NCBI GenBank assembly: GCA_026394195.1
Contig: JAPKYS010000013.1
Location: 163,760 to 227,759 of the forward strand
Direction: 5' to 3'
From: a bacterium
GTDB taxonomy: Bacteria > Electryoneota > B3-LCP
DNA length: 64,000 nt
A model generated the notes under the pieces. The model was not told the DNA's origin. It ran no database searches and saw nothing but the letters and a program-made list of their open reading frames with translations. This document shows positions 35,616-44,517 of the stretch, one piece after another. Each line of letters starts with the position of its first letter. The first letter of the stretch is position 1. A program made the translations under genes and the position numbers.

Positions 35616-37670
35616 CTACTTAAGCAGCGCCATCTTGCCCACAGCGTTGAAGTTACCTGATGTCATTCGGTACAGGTAAACCCCGGACGTCAGACCGGTG
35701 GCATCGAAGGTTACCTGATGAGTGCCGGCGTCCCGCCAGCCGTCCACCAGTTTCGCCACTTCGCGGCCGCCTACGTCGTAGACCTTCAGCATGACTTTTC
35801 CAGCCTGAGGTAAGCTGAAGCTGAGGGTCGTCGTCGGGTTGAAGGGGTTGGGGGAATTATGAGTTATGAGGGATGAATTATGAATGACCGACGAATTTGT
35901 CTCTGCAAATTCATCAAACACGTCGCCGTAGGTGTTCGATTCAGCCACCCAGGGATTCCCGTCAGCGATTGAGCTCTTGGTGATGGTGAAAAAGCTGCTG
36001 TCCACCACCGTATTAGGATAAGTGCCGATGTAGCTGATGAAGTACAGTGTTCCGGATGAAATGGTGCCGGCGATGGTTTGAGTTAACACACGGCTTGGAT
36101 TGGCTCCGCCTGGAAGCGCTCTGCTGACTGGACCCCAAACCTGAGTGTACACATTACCAGCATTTCGCACCTTGTTCCATACCGAGAAAGTCTGCGGCGA
36201 GGTAGTCAAGTTGTGGATGTCGATGTTGTACTGGAAGCTGCCGCCATTGCGCGGAATGACGACTGGAGGGTTGACGGCGGAAGTGTTGACGTCGAGACTC
36301 TGAGGTACGCTCTGGCTGTACTTGATCGTGGCATAGTCCTCGGCCCAGCCGATCCCAGTACTATAACCCGTCACATACACATTACCGACCCCATCCACGG
36401 CCAGACTGGTAGCCATATCCTCGTAATTTGACGGTCCGTTATAGCGCATTTCCCACTGCTGCACCCCGGCGGCGTTGTACTTGATCGTGGCATAGTCCCC
36501 GCTTGTCCCGTTCCCAAAACTATACCCCGTCACATACACATTGCCGTTGGCATCCACGGCCAGGCTGTGGGGTTCATCCAATTGATTTCCCGGGCCGTTG
36601 TAGCACGCTTCCCACTGCTGCACCCCGGTGGCGTTGTACTTGATCGTGGCATAATCCCGGTAAACCCCGCTTACAATACAAAACCCCGTCACATACACGT
36701 TGCCGTTGCCATCCACGGCCAGGCTGTGGGCTTCATCACCGCTATTTCCTGGTCCGTTGTAGCGCGCCACCCACTGCTGTACCCCGGCAGTGTTGTACTT
36801 GATCGTGGCGTAGTCATAGTTATAAGGGTATATTTCAGTTTGCGCACTACGTCCTGTTACATACACGTTACTGTTGGCATCCACGGTAAGACAGTAAGCC
36901 CCATCATCGTAATTCGCCGGCCCGTTATAACGCACCACCCACTGCTGTACCCCGGCGGCGTTGTACTTTATCGTGGCATAGTCACCGTTTGCTGCGATTC
37001 CAACACTCCATCCCGTCACATACACGTTGCCGTTGCCATCAACGGCCAGACTGTTACCAATGTCCCAGCTATTTCCCGGCCCGTTATAGCGCGCGATCCA
37101 CTGCTGTACCCCCGTCGCGTTGTACTTGATCGTGGCATAGTCTATGTCTGTCCCGCTTCCAATACTCTTTCCCGTCACATACACATTGCCGCCCCCATCC
37201 ACGGCCAAACCGGCAACCTCATCATCGCCGTTTCCCGGCCCATTGTAACGCGCTTCCCACTGCTGTACACCAGCGGCATTGTACTTGATCGTGGCGTAAT
37301 CATAGCCTGTCCCGTTTCCAGTACTACGTCCAGACACATACACGTTGCCGTTGCCATCTACGGCAAGACAGGAAGCTTGATCACCGACATTTCCCAGCCC
37401 GTTATAGCGCGCTTCCCACTGCTGCACCCCGGCGGCGTTATATTTGACCGTGACATAGTCATGGTTTGTCCCGATTCCCCAACTCCACCCTGTCACATAC
37501 ACATTACCGCTGCCATCAACGGCCAGACTGGTAGCACCATCAGCGTTATTAAGGGGTCCGTTGTAGATTGCCACCCATTCCTCGGTGACCTGAGCGCAAA
37601 GTGGGGTAACTCCCACCCCGATTAATAACAACACCAGAGCAGAGATTGCGATAAATCTTCCAGTTTTCAT
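35616..37670 (-). CDS. Secreted eight-bladed SBBP propeller with Por-type sorting domain
   Basis: A signal peptide (residues 1-26, ending CAQ) is followed by eight repeats of about 53 residues, each with W-x-A-R-YNG-x-x-N, a LAVDGNGNVYVTG core and DYATIKYNAAGVQQ; this is a complete SBBP beta-propeller (residues 30-455). Residues about 460-600 are an Ig-like domain shared with the genes ending at 37922 and 44669 (NPPVVIPRNGGSFQYNIDIHN, LPGGANPSRVLTQTI). The last 75 residues are the sorting domain, starting SPNPFNPTTTLSFSLP and ending KMALLK. GGAG precedes the ATG by 8 bases. It is probably displayed or released at the outer membrane; its binding partner is unknown. The repeat units are also alike at DNA level. 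Confidence 0.85.
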   Translation of the reverse strand: MKTGRFIAISALVLLLIGVGVTPLCAQVTEEWVAIYNGPLNNADGATSLAVDGSGNVYVTGWSWGIGTNHDYVTVKYNAAGVQQWEARYNGLGNVGDQASCLAVDGNGNVYVSGRSTGNGTGYDYATIKYNAAGVQQWEARYNGPGNGDDEVAGLAVDGGGNVYVTGKSIGSGTDIDYATIKYNATGVQQWIARYNGPGNSWDIGNSLAVDGNGNVYVTGWSVGIAANGDYATIKYNAAGVQQWVVRYNGPANYDDGAYCLTVDANSNVYVTGRSAQTEIYPYNYDYATIKYNTAGVQQWVARYNGPGNSGDEAHSLAVDGNGNVYVTGFCIVSGVYRDYATIKYNATGVQQWEACYNGPGNQLDEPHSLAVDANGNVYVTGYSFGNGTSGDYATIKYNAAGVQQWEMRYNGPSNYEDMATSLAVDGVGNVYVTGYSTGIGWAEDYATIKYSQSVPQSLDVNTSAVNPPVVIPRNGGSFQYNIDIHNLTTSPQTFSVWNKVRNAGNVYTQVWGPVSRALPGGANPSRVLTQTIAGTISSGTLYFISYIGTYPNTVVDSSFFTITKSSIADGNPWVAESNTYGDVFDEFAETNSSVIHNSSLITHNSPNPFNPTTTLSFSLPQAGKVMLKVYDVGGREVAKLVDGWRDAGTHQVTFDATGLTSGVYLYRMTSGNFNAVGKMALLK
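36310..37590 (-). repeat. 159-base tandem coding repeats (eight SBBP units)
   Basis: Segments such as GTTGTACTTGATCGTGGCAT and CACATACACATTGCCG recur about every 159 bases through this stretch. The units encode the propeller blades. The similarity at silent positions suggests recent duplication or gene conversion among blades. Confidence 0.8.
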
Positions 37671-37783
37671 GATGGTCTCCAGGTAGATCAGGTAGATACA
37701 GATTAATTATTCATTTTGCCCAGTATGACTCATTTCAGCCCAGGCAAGTTTCTTGGTTTTACTCTGACGCGATCACACCGTTT

Positions 37784-37812
37784 AAGCTACACAATTATTT
37801 TCCATTTGTCAA
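37784..37812 (-). promoter_or_regulatory. Possible promoter of the SBBP gene
   Basis: TTGACA (37812-37807) on the minus strand, 17-base spacer, then a weak TAGCTT. It lies in AT-rich DNA about 115 bases upstream of the start at 37670 and lacks the CCCC/GGGG palindrome seen at three other genes. Confidence 0.4.
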
Positions 37813-37860
37813 GTAATATTTAGAATCTTTTGAAAAATTTTGGGGACATAGCTATAAATA

Positions 37861-37890
37861 GAAAGGGCGACCATTTCGGATCGCCCTTTC
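37861..37890 (-). terminator. GGGCGA hairpin, terminator of the 1017-residue exoprotein gene
   Basis: GAAAGGGCGA and TCGCCCTTTC form a 10-base stem around CCATTTCGGA. It lies 31 bases after the stop at 37922, joined by the heptameric linker. Confidence 0.8.
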
Positions 37891-37921
37891 TTTCTCGAAA
37901 CTCGCAACTTGTGACTCGAAA

Positions 37922-40900
37922 CTATTTAAGTAGCGCCATCTTGCCCACAGCGTTGAAGTTGCCAATGGTCATGCGGTACAGGTAAATCCCGGACGTCAGA
38001 CCCGTCGCATCGAAGGTTACCTGATGAGTACCGGCTTCACGCCAGCCGTCCACCAGTTTCGCCACTTCGCGGCCGCTGACGTCGTAGACCGTCAGCATGA
38101 CTTTTCCAGCCTGTGGCAGGCTGAAGCTGAGGGTCGTCGTCGGGTTGAAGGGGTTGGGATAGTTCTGACGCAGTGAGTATTCATCGGGAATGACAGTGTT
38201 CGTCACGGCATAATCGTCGAACAAGTCACCGGTTACGTTGGATTCACTGATCCAGGGATTACCATCCGTTGCTGCCAGTTTGGTGATATTGAAGTAACTG
38301 CTATCGGTAATCGAGTTGGGATAGGTTCCCACGTAGGAGATAAACGTCAGGGTTCCGCTGGGAATGCTGCTGGCTACAGTTTGTGTCAGTGTACGTGTCG
38401 GGTTGGCTCCACCCGGAAGCGAACGATTGATCGGTCCGAACATCGGGTAGTAGTTTCCTGAACCATCTCGCAGCTTATTCCAGAGCGAGAAAACGATGGG
38501 GCTGATAGTCGTGTTGTGGATGTTGACATTATACTGGAAACTGCCGCCATTAAGAGGAATTTGGATGGGCGGGTTAATTGGTGTGATGGTAAGGTTCAGA
38601 TTGCCGCCGGCTGTGTTCTCAAGTATCCGATAACCAACTCGTTGGATTTCCGGATTGACCGCGCCATTCAGTCTACTGTAGATGATGACGGTTTTACCGT
38701 TGAATGCAGCGGCTGCGGGTAGATCTTCAGGTAAAGAGCCGCTGGTGATTTGAATGCCGTCAGGATCAGCTACGATTCCATCGTAACTCACGCGCGTGGC
38801 GTAGATGTCTCCGCGAAGCTGCTCGACGATGCCTACGTTGCTGCGATAGTCGGTCCAGGCGACGACAAACTGTCCGCCGTCCCACGCGGTGGTGGCGAAC
38901 CATTGGCGGTTATTGGCGTCGTTGACCAGGAATTGGCTACCTGGAAAAGTCCCGCCTTGATCCATTAGACGAGCTCGGACTCGGCCGTCTTGAGACGTGT
39001 ATTCGTGCCAGGCGATCAACGCTCGTGATCCGGCAATAGCCACATCGGGGTAATCCGCATCTCCACTGGTGCTGATGGCAAAAGCGGAGCCGGCTGTGCC
39101 ATTTGCTTCAATGAACCGGCCGCGAATCGTAGAAACGACGTTGTCGTGTGTTATCTGATTTTCCCAAACGACCAGCCAGCGATTAGCAAAAGACCGTACA
39201 ACCGGATTTAGATCATAACCTGAAACTCCAATAACCGCGGGCGAACCTATCAGACCCAGGTTGGCGGCATTGACTCGGACACCTTTTAGCGATTGTTGAT
39301 TGCCGCTATATACGTAAGTATATGCCACGTAAAAGGTATCTCCAACAGCAGCTACGGCGGCGCTGGTTGCATTGTCGGTCAAGATGCCGATTGGGTTAGG
39401 GTCAACCAGTGTTCCATTGGCTTGAATTCGTCGTCCATAAATTGTACCATTCAAGGTCCAGACGGCAAGATAGACCGAACCGTTGAAGGCGACTTCGGGT
39501 GCGCTGGTGGAGATACCGGTATACCCTTCGGAAGTAGTCCCGAGCACGGCAGGTTCTAAATCCAGAGGATTGCCGGAAGCATCAATTCTCTGCGCCAGGA
39601 TGCGGTTTTGCCCACCCCCCTGGCTCATAAACACCGCCATATGCTGATTACCGTTGGTGGCAGTGCGTACATAAGTCTGCCGGTGCCAGCCTAAGCTGAC
39701 GTCCTGGTCTGCGGTGAGATTCCAGTTGGCATCGACGCGAACGGAATGCACATTCTCCGCTGATAGCAACGTAGCGCTGCGCTGATCCCAAGAGGAAACT
39801 ACAAATCCACCACCTTGAGATGCGAGGGAAATGTTAAATTGGTCGTCCGCCCCAAATCCAACCTGAGTAGAGCCCGGCGGCAGGACAACTCCGCCAGTAG
39901 TGATCCTCGAGAGATACATTTTCCAGGTGAATGAATTCACCGTACTAAACCCCACGACCCAATTAGAACCGTCCCAGGTTACGTCGGGTCCGCGATCTGT
40001 TGCACCACCAAATCCAAAGTCAATTCCGTTGGGATCGAGAGCTGTTCCATTATGGGTAATTCGATACGCGAGCCGGTCGTGGGTAACCACCATAAAATCC
40101 GTTCCATTGCTGGCCAATCGGGAATTATAAGCGAGGTTGGAAGCGATTGGGATGGGGTTAAGATCTATCGGTTGCAAATTTAAATTGAATCTTTTGCCGA
40201 GAATCGTGTATAGCCCGGAATATTCCCAAACCACCAGCAGCTCATCTCCCGCTAATCGCATTTGCGGGTTGACAGGTCCAAAAGTCCCCGGTGTCTCACC
40301 GGTATGTAAAACGATGGGTGGATTGTCTATGATCGTGCCATTGGGAGAGATTCGGGCTGCTACGATGTTCGGATATACAAGAGATCCCTGATAGGTCAGG
40401 TCCTGCCAGGTTACCACCCAGTTGGTTCCATCACTGGTTACGGAAGGATTACTACCTTGGTCACCAGACGGACTCTGGTTTGCCAAGCGGATGGGAATGG
40501 GTACGCTGTCCAAAATGACGCCCTGTGGAGATACTCGAACCGCCATGATATCTTGGAAAAAATACCAGTCTGATCTTTCCGTGACCCATACGACTAACCA
40601 GTTCTGCCCGTTCCAGGCGACGTCATACTGAGTCTGGTTCACTCCGGCATTGGAGATGATGATGGGACTTTGATCAAGCAGGTTACCGTTGCCGTCGAGG
40701 CGTGCTGCGTAGATATCCTTCATATTTCCCTGTAGAGGCACTGTTGAAGCGCCGATAAAACCGCTTATAACGGTTCGTTCATCTCTCCAGACGACCAGAT
40801 ACCCCGGCCCTCCGGCAGCGATGCGGGTATTGGCTTGAATACGCACAGCCGTTTGCGGTGTGGTATCTCCGGGCAGGAATTGCTGATTTGTCAGAGTGTA

Positions 40901-40975
40901 TCCCTGCGCCCAGATTTCACTGACAAGTAGAAGGCTTACGACAAGTGCGCCATTTAATAAGCATTTTATTCGCAT
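37922..40975 (-). CDS. Large secreted repeat protein with Por-type sorting domain
   Basis: After a signal peptide (residues 1-23, ending WAQG) the 1017-residue protein carries many repeats of about 50-60 residues with the pattern NWLVVW-x-D/E-x-R followed by aromatic/Gly turns and a RV/RI-x-x-x-G-x-x-LD element (for example GPGYLVVWRDERT, GQNWLVVWVTERSD, GTNWVVTWQDLTY, NRWLVVWENQ, GGQFVVAWTDYRS). This looks like a beta-propeller or beta-solenoid scaffold. Residues about 810-940 are the Ig-like domain shared with two neighbouring genes, and the last 75 are the sorting domain (NYPNPFNPTTTLSFSLP ... KMALLK). AGGAA precedes the ATG. Function unknown; probably surface-exposed. Confidence 0.8.
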   Translation of the reverse strand: MRIKCLLNGALVVSLLLVSEIWAQGYTLTNQQFLPGDTTPQTAVRIQANTRIAAGGPGYLVVWRDERTVISGFIGASTVPLQGNMKDIYAARLDGNGNLLDQSPIIISNAGVNQTQYDVAWNGQNWLVVWVTERSDWYFFQDIMAVRVSPQGVILDSVPIPIRLANQSPSGDQGSNPSVTSDGTNWVVTWQDLTYQGSLVYPNIVAARISPNGTIIDNPPIVLHTGETPGTFGPVNPQMRLAGDELLVVWEYSGLYTILGKRFNLNLQPIDLNPIPIASNLAYNSRLASNGTDFMVVTHDRLAYRITHNGTALDPNGIDFGFGGATDRGPDVTWDGSNWVVGFSTVNSFTWKMYLSRITTGGVVLPPGSTQVGFGADDQFNISLASQGGGFVVSSWDQRSATLLSAENVHSVRVDANWNLTADQDVSLGWHRQTYVRTATNGNQHMAVFMSQGGGQNRILAQRIDASGNPLDLEPAVLGTTSEGYTGISTSAPEVAFNGSVYLAVWTLNGTIYGRRIQANGTLVDPNPIGILTDNATSAAVAAVGDTFYVAYTYVYSGNQQSLKGVRVNAANLGLIGSPAVIGVSGYDLNPVVRSFANRWLVVWENQITHDNVVSTIRGRFIEANGTAGSAFAISTSGDADYPDVAIAGSRALIAWHEYTSQDGRVRARLMDQGGTFPGSQFLVNDANNRQWFATTAWDGGQFVVAWTDYRSNVGIVEQLRGDIYATRVSYDGIVADPDGIQITSGSLPEDLPAAAAFNGKTVIIYSRLNGAVNPEIQRVGYRILENTAGGNLNLTITPINPPIQIPLNGGSFQYNVNIHNTTISPIVFSLWNKLRDGSGNYYPMFGPINRSLPGGANPTRTLTQTVASSIPSGTLTFISYVGTYPNSITDSSYFNITKLAATDGNPWISESNVTGDLFDDYAVTNTVIPDEYSLRQNYPNPFNPTTTLSFSLPQAGKVMLTVYDVSGREVAKLVDGWREAGTHQVTFDATGLTSGIYLYRMTIGNFNAVGKMALLK

Positions 40976-41099
40976 TTCTGATTCCTATTTAAGTGTGGTT
41001 GATTCTCTGAAATGATACGATTTCACTAATGCATTTGTTAGTACTTAGTCAATATTTGTTGCATCAATAACATTATCAACATAAAATATACAGATAAAC

Positions 41100-41125
41100 A
41101 AGGGCGACCATTTCGGATCGCCCTT
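41100..41125 (-). terminator. GGGCGA hairpin, terminator of the subtilase gene
   Basis: AAGGGCGA and TCGCCCTT enclose CCATTTCGGA. The loop and stem are identical to the core of the hairpin at 37861-37890, and it stands at the same distance from the stop codon. Confidence 0.8.
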
Positions 41126-41158
41126 TCTTTCTCGAAACTCGCAACTTGTGACTCGTGA

Positions 41159-43321
41159 CTACTTTAAAAGCGCCATTTTGCCGACTGCGTTAAAGTTGCC
41201 GGTGGTCATCCGGTACAGGTAAACCCCGGACGTCAGACCGGTGGCATCGAAGGTGACCTGATGAGTACCGGCTTCCCGCCAGCCATCCACCAGTTTCGCC
41301 ACTTCGCGGCCGCTGACGTCGTAGACCTTCAGCATGACTTTTCCCGCTACAGGCAGACTGAAGCTGATCGTTGTGGTCGGGTTGAAGGGGTTGGGATAGG
41401 CTTCACTTAAAGAACAAGTCTGTGGAACCGTCATGGTGACCTGCTCATCGTCCCAGCCGTAGGTGGTGTTATTGTCATACCAGACCTCGCCCGGAGACGC
41501 CACTGTGGTCTTGGTGAAGGGGAAACTGCTGGAGGCATATACCGTGCCGCCGAATCCTGTGCCCATCTTGCCCCAGAAGGTGTAGCTGCCGGCGGGGTTG
41601 CTGCCGGCGACATTCTGCTGCACATTACGGTTGATGGTTGCACCTGCAGCTATGGTGAGATTACGATTGATGAACGGTCCTTGAGTGCCGCCGCCGGGGA
41701 TGGTCCATTCAGTCCAAGCCTGCGAGTTTACCGAGAAGGCTTCATTGTTATGCACTGTGATGCTGAAGTACAGTGTGCCGCCGCTCGCAGGAATGGTCGT
41801 GGAACCCGTTGGAGTCACCGTGATGGTCACGTTCGGGTTGACTCCGGCGGGTGTAGCATTAACAGCGGCCAGAGCGTTGATCAGACCAGCTCCGAAGACG
41901 TTGTCCTTCCCGGCAGTGCCCAAATCCAGAGCGGTAACTTCAAGAATGGAGTCGATCTGCAGACATGTCAGCGACATGTTTTTTTGCAGCATCAGCGCCA
42001 TAGTGCCCGCGACGTGCGGGGTCGCCATGGAGGTTCCCTGCATGATGGTGTAACCACTGATGTTGGTGTTCAAGCACGATTTGGTACCCACACCCGGAGC
42101 TGACACGTCCGGCCGGATCAACCCCATACCGGGGTTGTAAGCATAGTCGTTCCAGGGCAGGATACCGCCCCACGTACTGGGACCATGACTGGAAAAAGAC
42201 GCTATGCTGTGGTCCTGCTGGGTGGCGCCGCAACAAATCACGTTGGAAATACCGCCGATCAGAGTCTGAGCCGGGCTCAGCCAGGGCGGCGGGCAACGGC
42301 CCGGAGTGCGGACGTTGTTGGGAACGGGATAAGAGCCCCACTCATTGCCTGCGCAAATGGCGCCGGGCAGACCGGCTGCCAGCAAGTTCTCGCTGGAAAT
42401 GCGGAAATTGATGATATCCGGGGGAGTGATCAAACTGGCATACCAGCCCAGCGACATGCTGAACAGATCGCAGCCATGATCGACCGCGAAGTTCAAACCC
42501 GCCATGCACTGTGCGGGGCTACCTTGACCGTTATCAGCCAGCACCTTCAGAATCATGATGGTGGCGTTGGGGGCAACTCCGCACTGCGAACCTGCTGTTC
42601 CATCCGAAGCAACCGTGCCGGCAGTGTGAGTTCCATGTCCGTAGCCATCCATGGTAGTGGAATTATTGCTGTAGAAATTCCAGCCGTGATTGGGATACGC
42701 GGTCCCACCGTTCCACATGTGATCGGTCAGATCCAGGTGGTTGTAGTTGACGCCGGTGTCAACCATACCCACCAAAACGCCGGTACCATTGTAGCCCAGC
42801 TGCCAGACTTCCGGCGCGTGGATGTCGGTAAGTCCCCAGGTGATCTCATCGGTGCCATCATAGCCATTCACTACCGGACCGACCGGGGTGAATTCACCAG
42901 CCAGAGCAAAGCTTTCTTGCTCATAGCAGATGTTGTCGATTCCCGGGAAGTTGTCCAGTTGGCGGATGATTTCAGGGGTGGCTTTGAGCGAAATCATGTT
43001 GACGATGAACAGAGGATACACGTGGCTGACCTTGCCGGAGTTCTTCAGGCTTTCCAGGTAGCTGCGAATGTCCCCCTGAGTGTTTTCAGCCATGTCTTTC
43101 AGATATCCTACCACCGATTCACGAGTGGCTCTTTTATCCAAACCGAGGGTCATCGATTGCATCAGATCCGTTTCGGCTTGTTGCTGCATGGTCACCATCA
43201 CCGGGATCAGTTCACTGGGTGAACTGGAATTCAGCTTATCCACTAGGTTCGGAGTGAACGTGGTGGCGAAAGCTGATCCGGTTAGACCTAAAGCCAACAT
43301 AAATAGTGCAAGTTTCCTCAT
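41159..43321 (-). CDS. Subtilisin-like serine protease (S8) with Por-type sorting domain
   Basis: Exported protease. Signal peptide residues 1-19 (ending AFA), an inhibitor-like propeptide about 20-140, then the S8 catalytic domain with D188 (VGMVDTGVNYNHLDL), H229 (GYGHGTHTAGT), oxyanion N326 (CAGNEWGS) and nucleophile S431 (GTSMATPHVAGT), all intact. Residues about 500-630 are a beta-sandwich (NVTITVTPTGSTTIPASGGTLYFSI) less similar to the Ig domain of its neighbours. The last 75 residues are the sorting domain. I start at the ATG with AAAGGAGAC directly upstream; a frame extension of eight codons has no ribosome site. It could mature or degrade extracellular proteins, including its neighbours. 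Confidence 0.93.
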   Translation of the reverse strand: MRKLALFMLALGLTGSAFATTFTPNLVDKLNSSSPSELIPVMVTMQQQAETDLMQSMTLGLDKRATRESVVGYLKDMAENTQGDIRSYLESLKNSGKVSHVYPLFIVNMISLKATPEIIRQLDNFPGIDNICYEQESFALAGEFTPVGPVVNGYDGTDEITWGLTDIHAPEVWQLGYNGTGVLVGMVDTGVNYNHLDLTDHMWNGGTAYPNHGWNFYSNNSTTMDGYGHGTHTAGTVASDGTAGSQCGVAPNATIMILKVLADNGQGSPAQCMAGLNFAVDHGCDLFSMSLGWYASLITPPDIINFRISSENLLAAGLPGAICAGNEWGSYPVPNNVRTPGRCPPPWLSPAQTLIGGISNVICCGATQQDHSIASFSSHGPSTWGGILPWNDYAYNPGMGLIRPDVSAPGVGTKSCLNTNISGYTIMQGTSMATPHVAGTMALMLQKNMSLTCLQIDSILEVTALDLGTAGKDNVFGAGLINALAAVNATPAGVNPNVTITVTPTGSTTIPASGGTLYFSITVHNNEAFSVNSQAWTEWTIPGGGTQGPFINRNLTIAAGATINRNVQQNVAGSNPAGSYTFWGKMGTGFGGTVYASSSFPFTKTTVASPGEVWYDNNTTYGWDDEQVTMTVPQTCSLSEAYPNPFNPTTTISFSLPVAGKVMLKVYDVSGREVAKLVDGWREAGTHQVTFDATGLTSGVYLYRMTTGNFNAVGKMALLK

Positions 43322-43397
43322 TTTGTCTCCTTTTGAGCCGATCATTGCCTGTATTTGTATTTGGTTGTGTGAGTCGATCTTTTAATGGCCTGTTAAT

Positions 43398-43426
43398 AAT
43401 ATACGCAGGAGTTGACTGAGAAACAA
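43398..43426 (-). promoter_or_regulatory. Promoter of the subtilase gene
   Basis: TTGTTT (43426-43421) and TATATT (43403-43398) on the minus strand are 17 bases apart, about 80 bases upstream of the start at 43321. No CCCC/GGGG palindrome follows. Confidence 0.5.
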
Positions 43427-43473
43427 GAGAAATTATCTGCCTTTGAAATTATTTTCTATTTGCTTATAACAAA

Positions 43474-43497
43474 AGGGGCGCCCAGCTGGTCGCCCCT
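43474..43497 (-). terminator. Terminator hairpin after the TrmB-like gene
   Basis: AGGGGCG and CGCCCCT enclose ACCAGCTGGG, followed on the minus strand by TTTTGTTAT. It belongs to the same hairpin family as those behind the exoprotein genes. Between it and the regulator stop lies a remnant of an exoprotein 3' end (43498-43546). Confidence 0.75.
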
Positions 43498-43546
43498 ATA
43501 TCTCGCATCTCGAAACTAGCAGCTATTTATAAGCACCATTTTCTGT
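43498..43546 (-). pseudogene. Vestige of an exoprotein gene 3' end
   Basis: On the minus strand the sequence AAAATGGTGCTT, an A/T run, TAGCTGC and TCGAGATGCGAGAT matches, in order, the last codons (KMVLLK-stop) and heptameric linker of the gene ending at 44669. The coding match is only about 20 bases and is one base shorter than the intact copy. It lies just after the stop of the TrmB-like gene and in front of a matching terminator hairpin. Confidence 0.5.
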
Positions 43547-43564
43547 GTGTCAGATTCTTCAGAT

Positions 43565-44428
43565 TTAAATATCTTGCGCTAATCGCTGGTCAAATTTAAA
43601 CTGTTTCTGCTGCAATTTTTCCCATTCCTCCAGTTCCAAAGCCATCGCCCAAAAGTATTCGAACAGCGCGCAGAAGGCGTTGACCACCGTCTTCTGCTTG
43701 ATGATGGACATGGTAAGGTCACCGGGAATCGCAAACGGTTCTTCGTCGGCTACCAGCAGAGTATTCCGGTCGAAAATCATCATCTTGATGGGCAGACTCC
43801 TCGCAATGCGCACGCCTCCACCCGCCCGCTTCAGCTCCCGCATATCCGAAAGCAGCCAGGCATCTTCAGGCAGTTTCAACTCATAGACCCAGCGGACGAT
43901 ACCTCCACGCTTGAGAATTCCCTGCTCTTCATCTTCCTGCGCCGAAGATTTTTCCTGAGTATCGCAGGCATAGGGTCCTCTGCCAAAACCGAGTAACTCC
44001 TCGTTGGTAGTGCCGACCAGCGTGCAATAGCGGTGATGGATGAAGTCGTTACCGCGCAGAACCTCAATGTACTCGAGCGGTTCGGTGGCTTGATCCCCCT
44101 GGTTGTAGATGTCCTCCAGCTCTTTTTTCCGCTTGAAGGAGTCTTTTAACCGTGATTGCAGTTTTTCAAAGGGGGAATTAAGGGTGATCTTGGGATCGAC
44201 AATTTCGAAGGTCCGTTTGGTGCCTACTTTCCTTTCCAGGAAATATCCCTGTTGGATCAGATCTCCGATAATTTCGTAGATTTTGCTCTGTGGGACTCCG
44301 GAGAGTTTTTGAAGAATGGCTGCGGTCGCACAACGTTTGTTTAACAGTGCCAGGTAGACCTTGCCTTCACGTTCGCTCATCCCAAGATCAGAGAGCGTTT
44401 CCAGCAACGAAAAATTTACCGTTGGCAT
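43565..44428 (-). CDS. TrmB-family transcriptional regulator
   Basis: The N-terminal 80 residues are a winged helix-turn-helix of the TrmB type (LSDLGMSEREGKVYLALLNKRCATAAILQKLSGVPQSKIYEIIGDLIQQGYF). A coiled-coil linker follows (about 85-110), and the C-terminal part (about 115-287) resembles the phospholipase-D-like effector region of TrmB proteins (EYIEVLRGNDFIHHRY, LPIKMMIFDRNTLLVADEEP). TrmB proteins usually sense sugars and act as repressors or activators. The gene lies in the middle of the exoprotein island, and its promoter carries a perfect TTACCCC-N3-GGGGTAA palindrome that two beta-helix genes share, so autoregulation and control of those genes are likely. There is no strong ribosome site. 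Confidence 0.82.
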   Translation of the reverse strand: MPTVNFSLLETLSDLGMSEREGKVYLALLNKRCATAAILQKLSGVPQSKIYEIIGDLIQQGYFLERKVGTKRTFEIVDPKITLNSPFEKLQSRLKDSFKRKKELEDIYNQGDQATEPLEYIEVLRGNDFIHHRYCTLVGTTNEELLGFGRGPYACDTQEKSSAQEDEEQGILKRGGIVRWVYELKLPEDAWLLSDMRELKRAGGGVRIARSLPIKMMIFDRNTLLVADEEPFAIPGDLTMSIIKQKTVVNAFCALFEYFWAMALELEEWEKLQQKQFKFDQRLAQDI

Positions 44429-44455
44429 ATTTTCTTTCAGTTTAGATTTTTCGAC

Positions 44456-44472
44456 TTACCCCTAGGGGGTAA
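44456..44472. promoter_or_regulatory. TTACCCC-N3-GGGGTAA perfect palindrome, candidate operator (site 2 of 3)
   Basis: Seven-base arms TTACCCC and GGGGTAA flank TAG. It lies between the -10 box and the TrmB-like start codon, 28 bases upstream of the ATG. It is the best-formed copy of the three. Confidence 0.7.
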
Positions 44473-44488
44473 TTTTAAAGGATAATAT

Positions 44489-44517
44489 AATATAATATCT
44501 TTTTCCAGGAAAGTCAA
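44489..44517 (-). promoter_or_regulatory. Promoter of the TrmB-like gene
   Basis: TTGACT (44517-44512), 17-base spacer and TATATT (44494-44489) on the minus strand. Same design as 376-404 and 47834-47862. Confidence 0.75.

Noticed and set aside
36567..37625. Open frame of 352 codons on the plus strand
   Set aside because: It is antisense to the SBBP repeats and itself repeats with the same period (HIHVAVAIHGQT-type units). It has no ribosome site, signal or known domain, and arises from the codon bias of the propeller gene.
42185..43222. Open frame of 345 codons on the plus strand
   Set aside because: It is antisense to the intact catalytic domain of the subtilase and has no recognisable domain or ribosome site.
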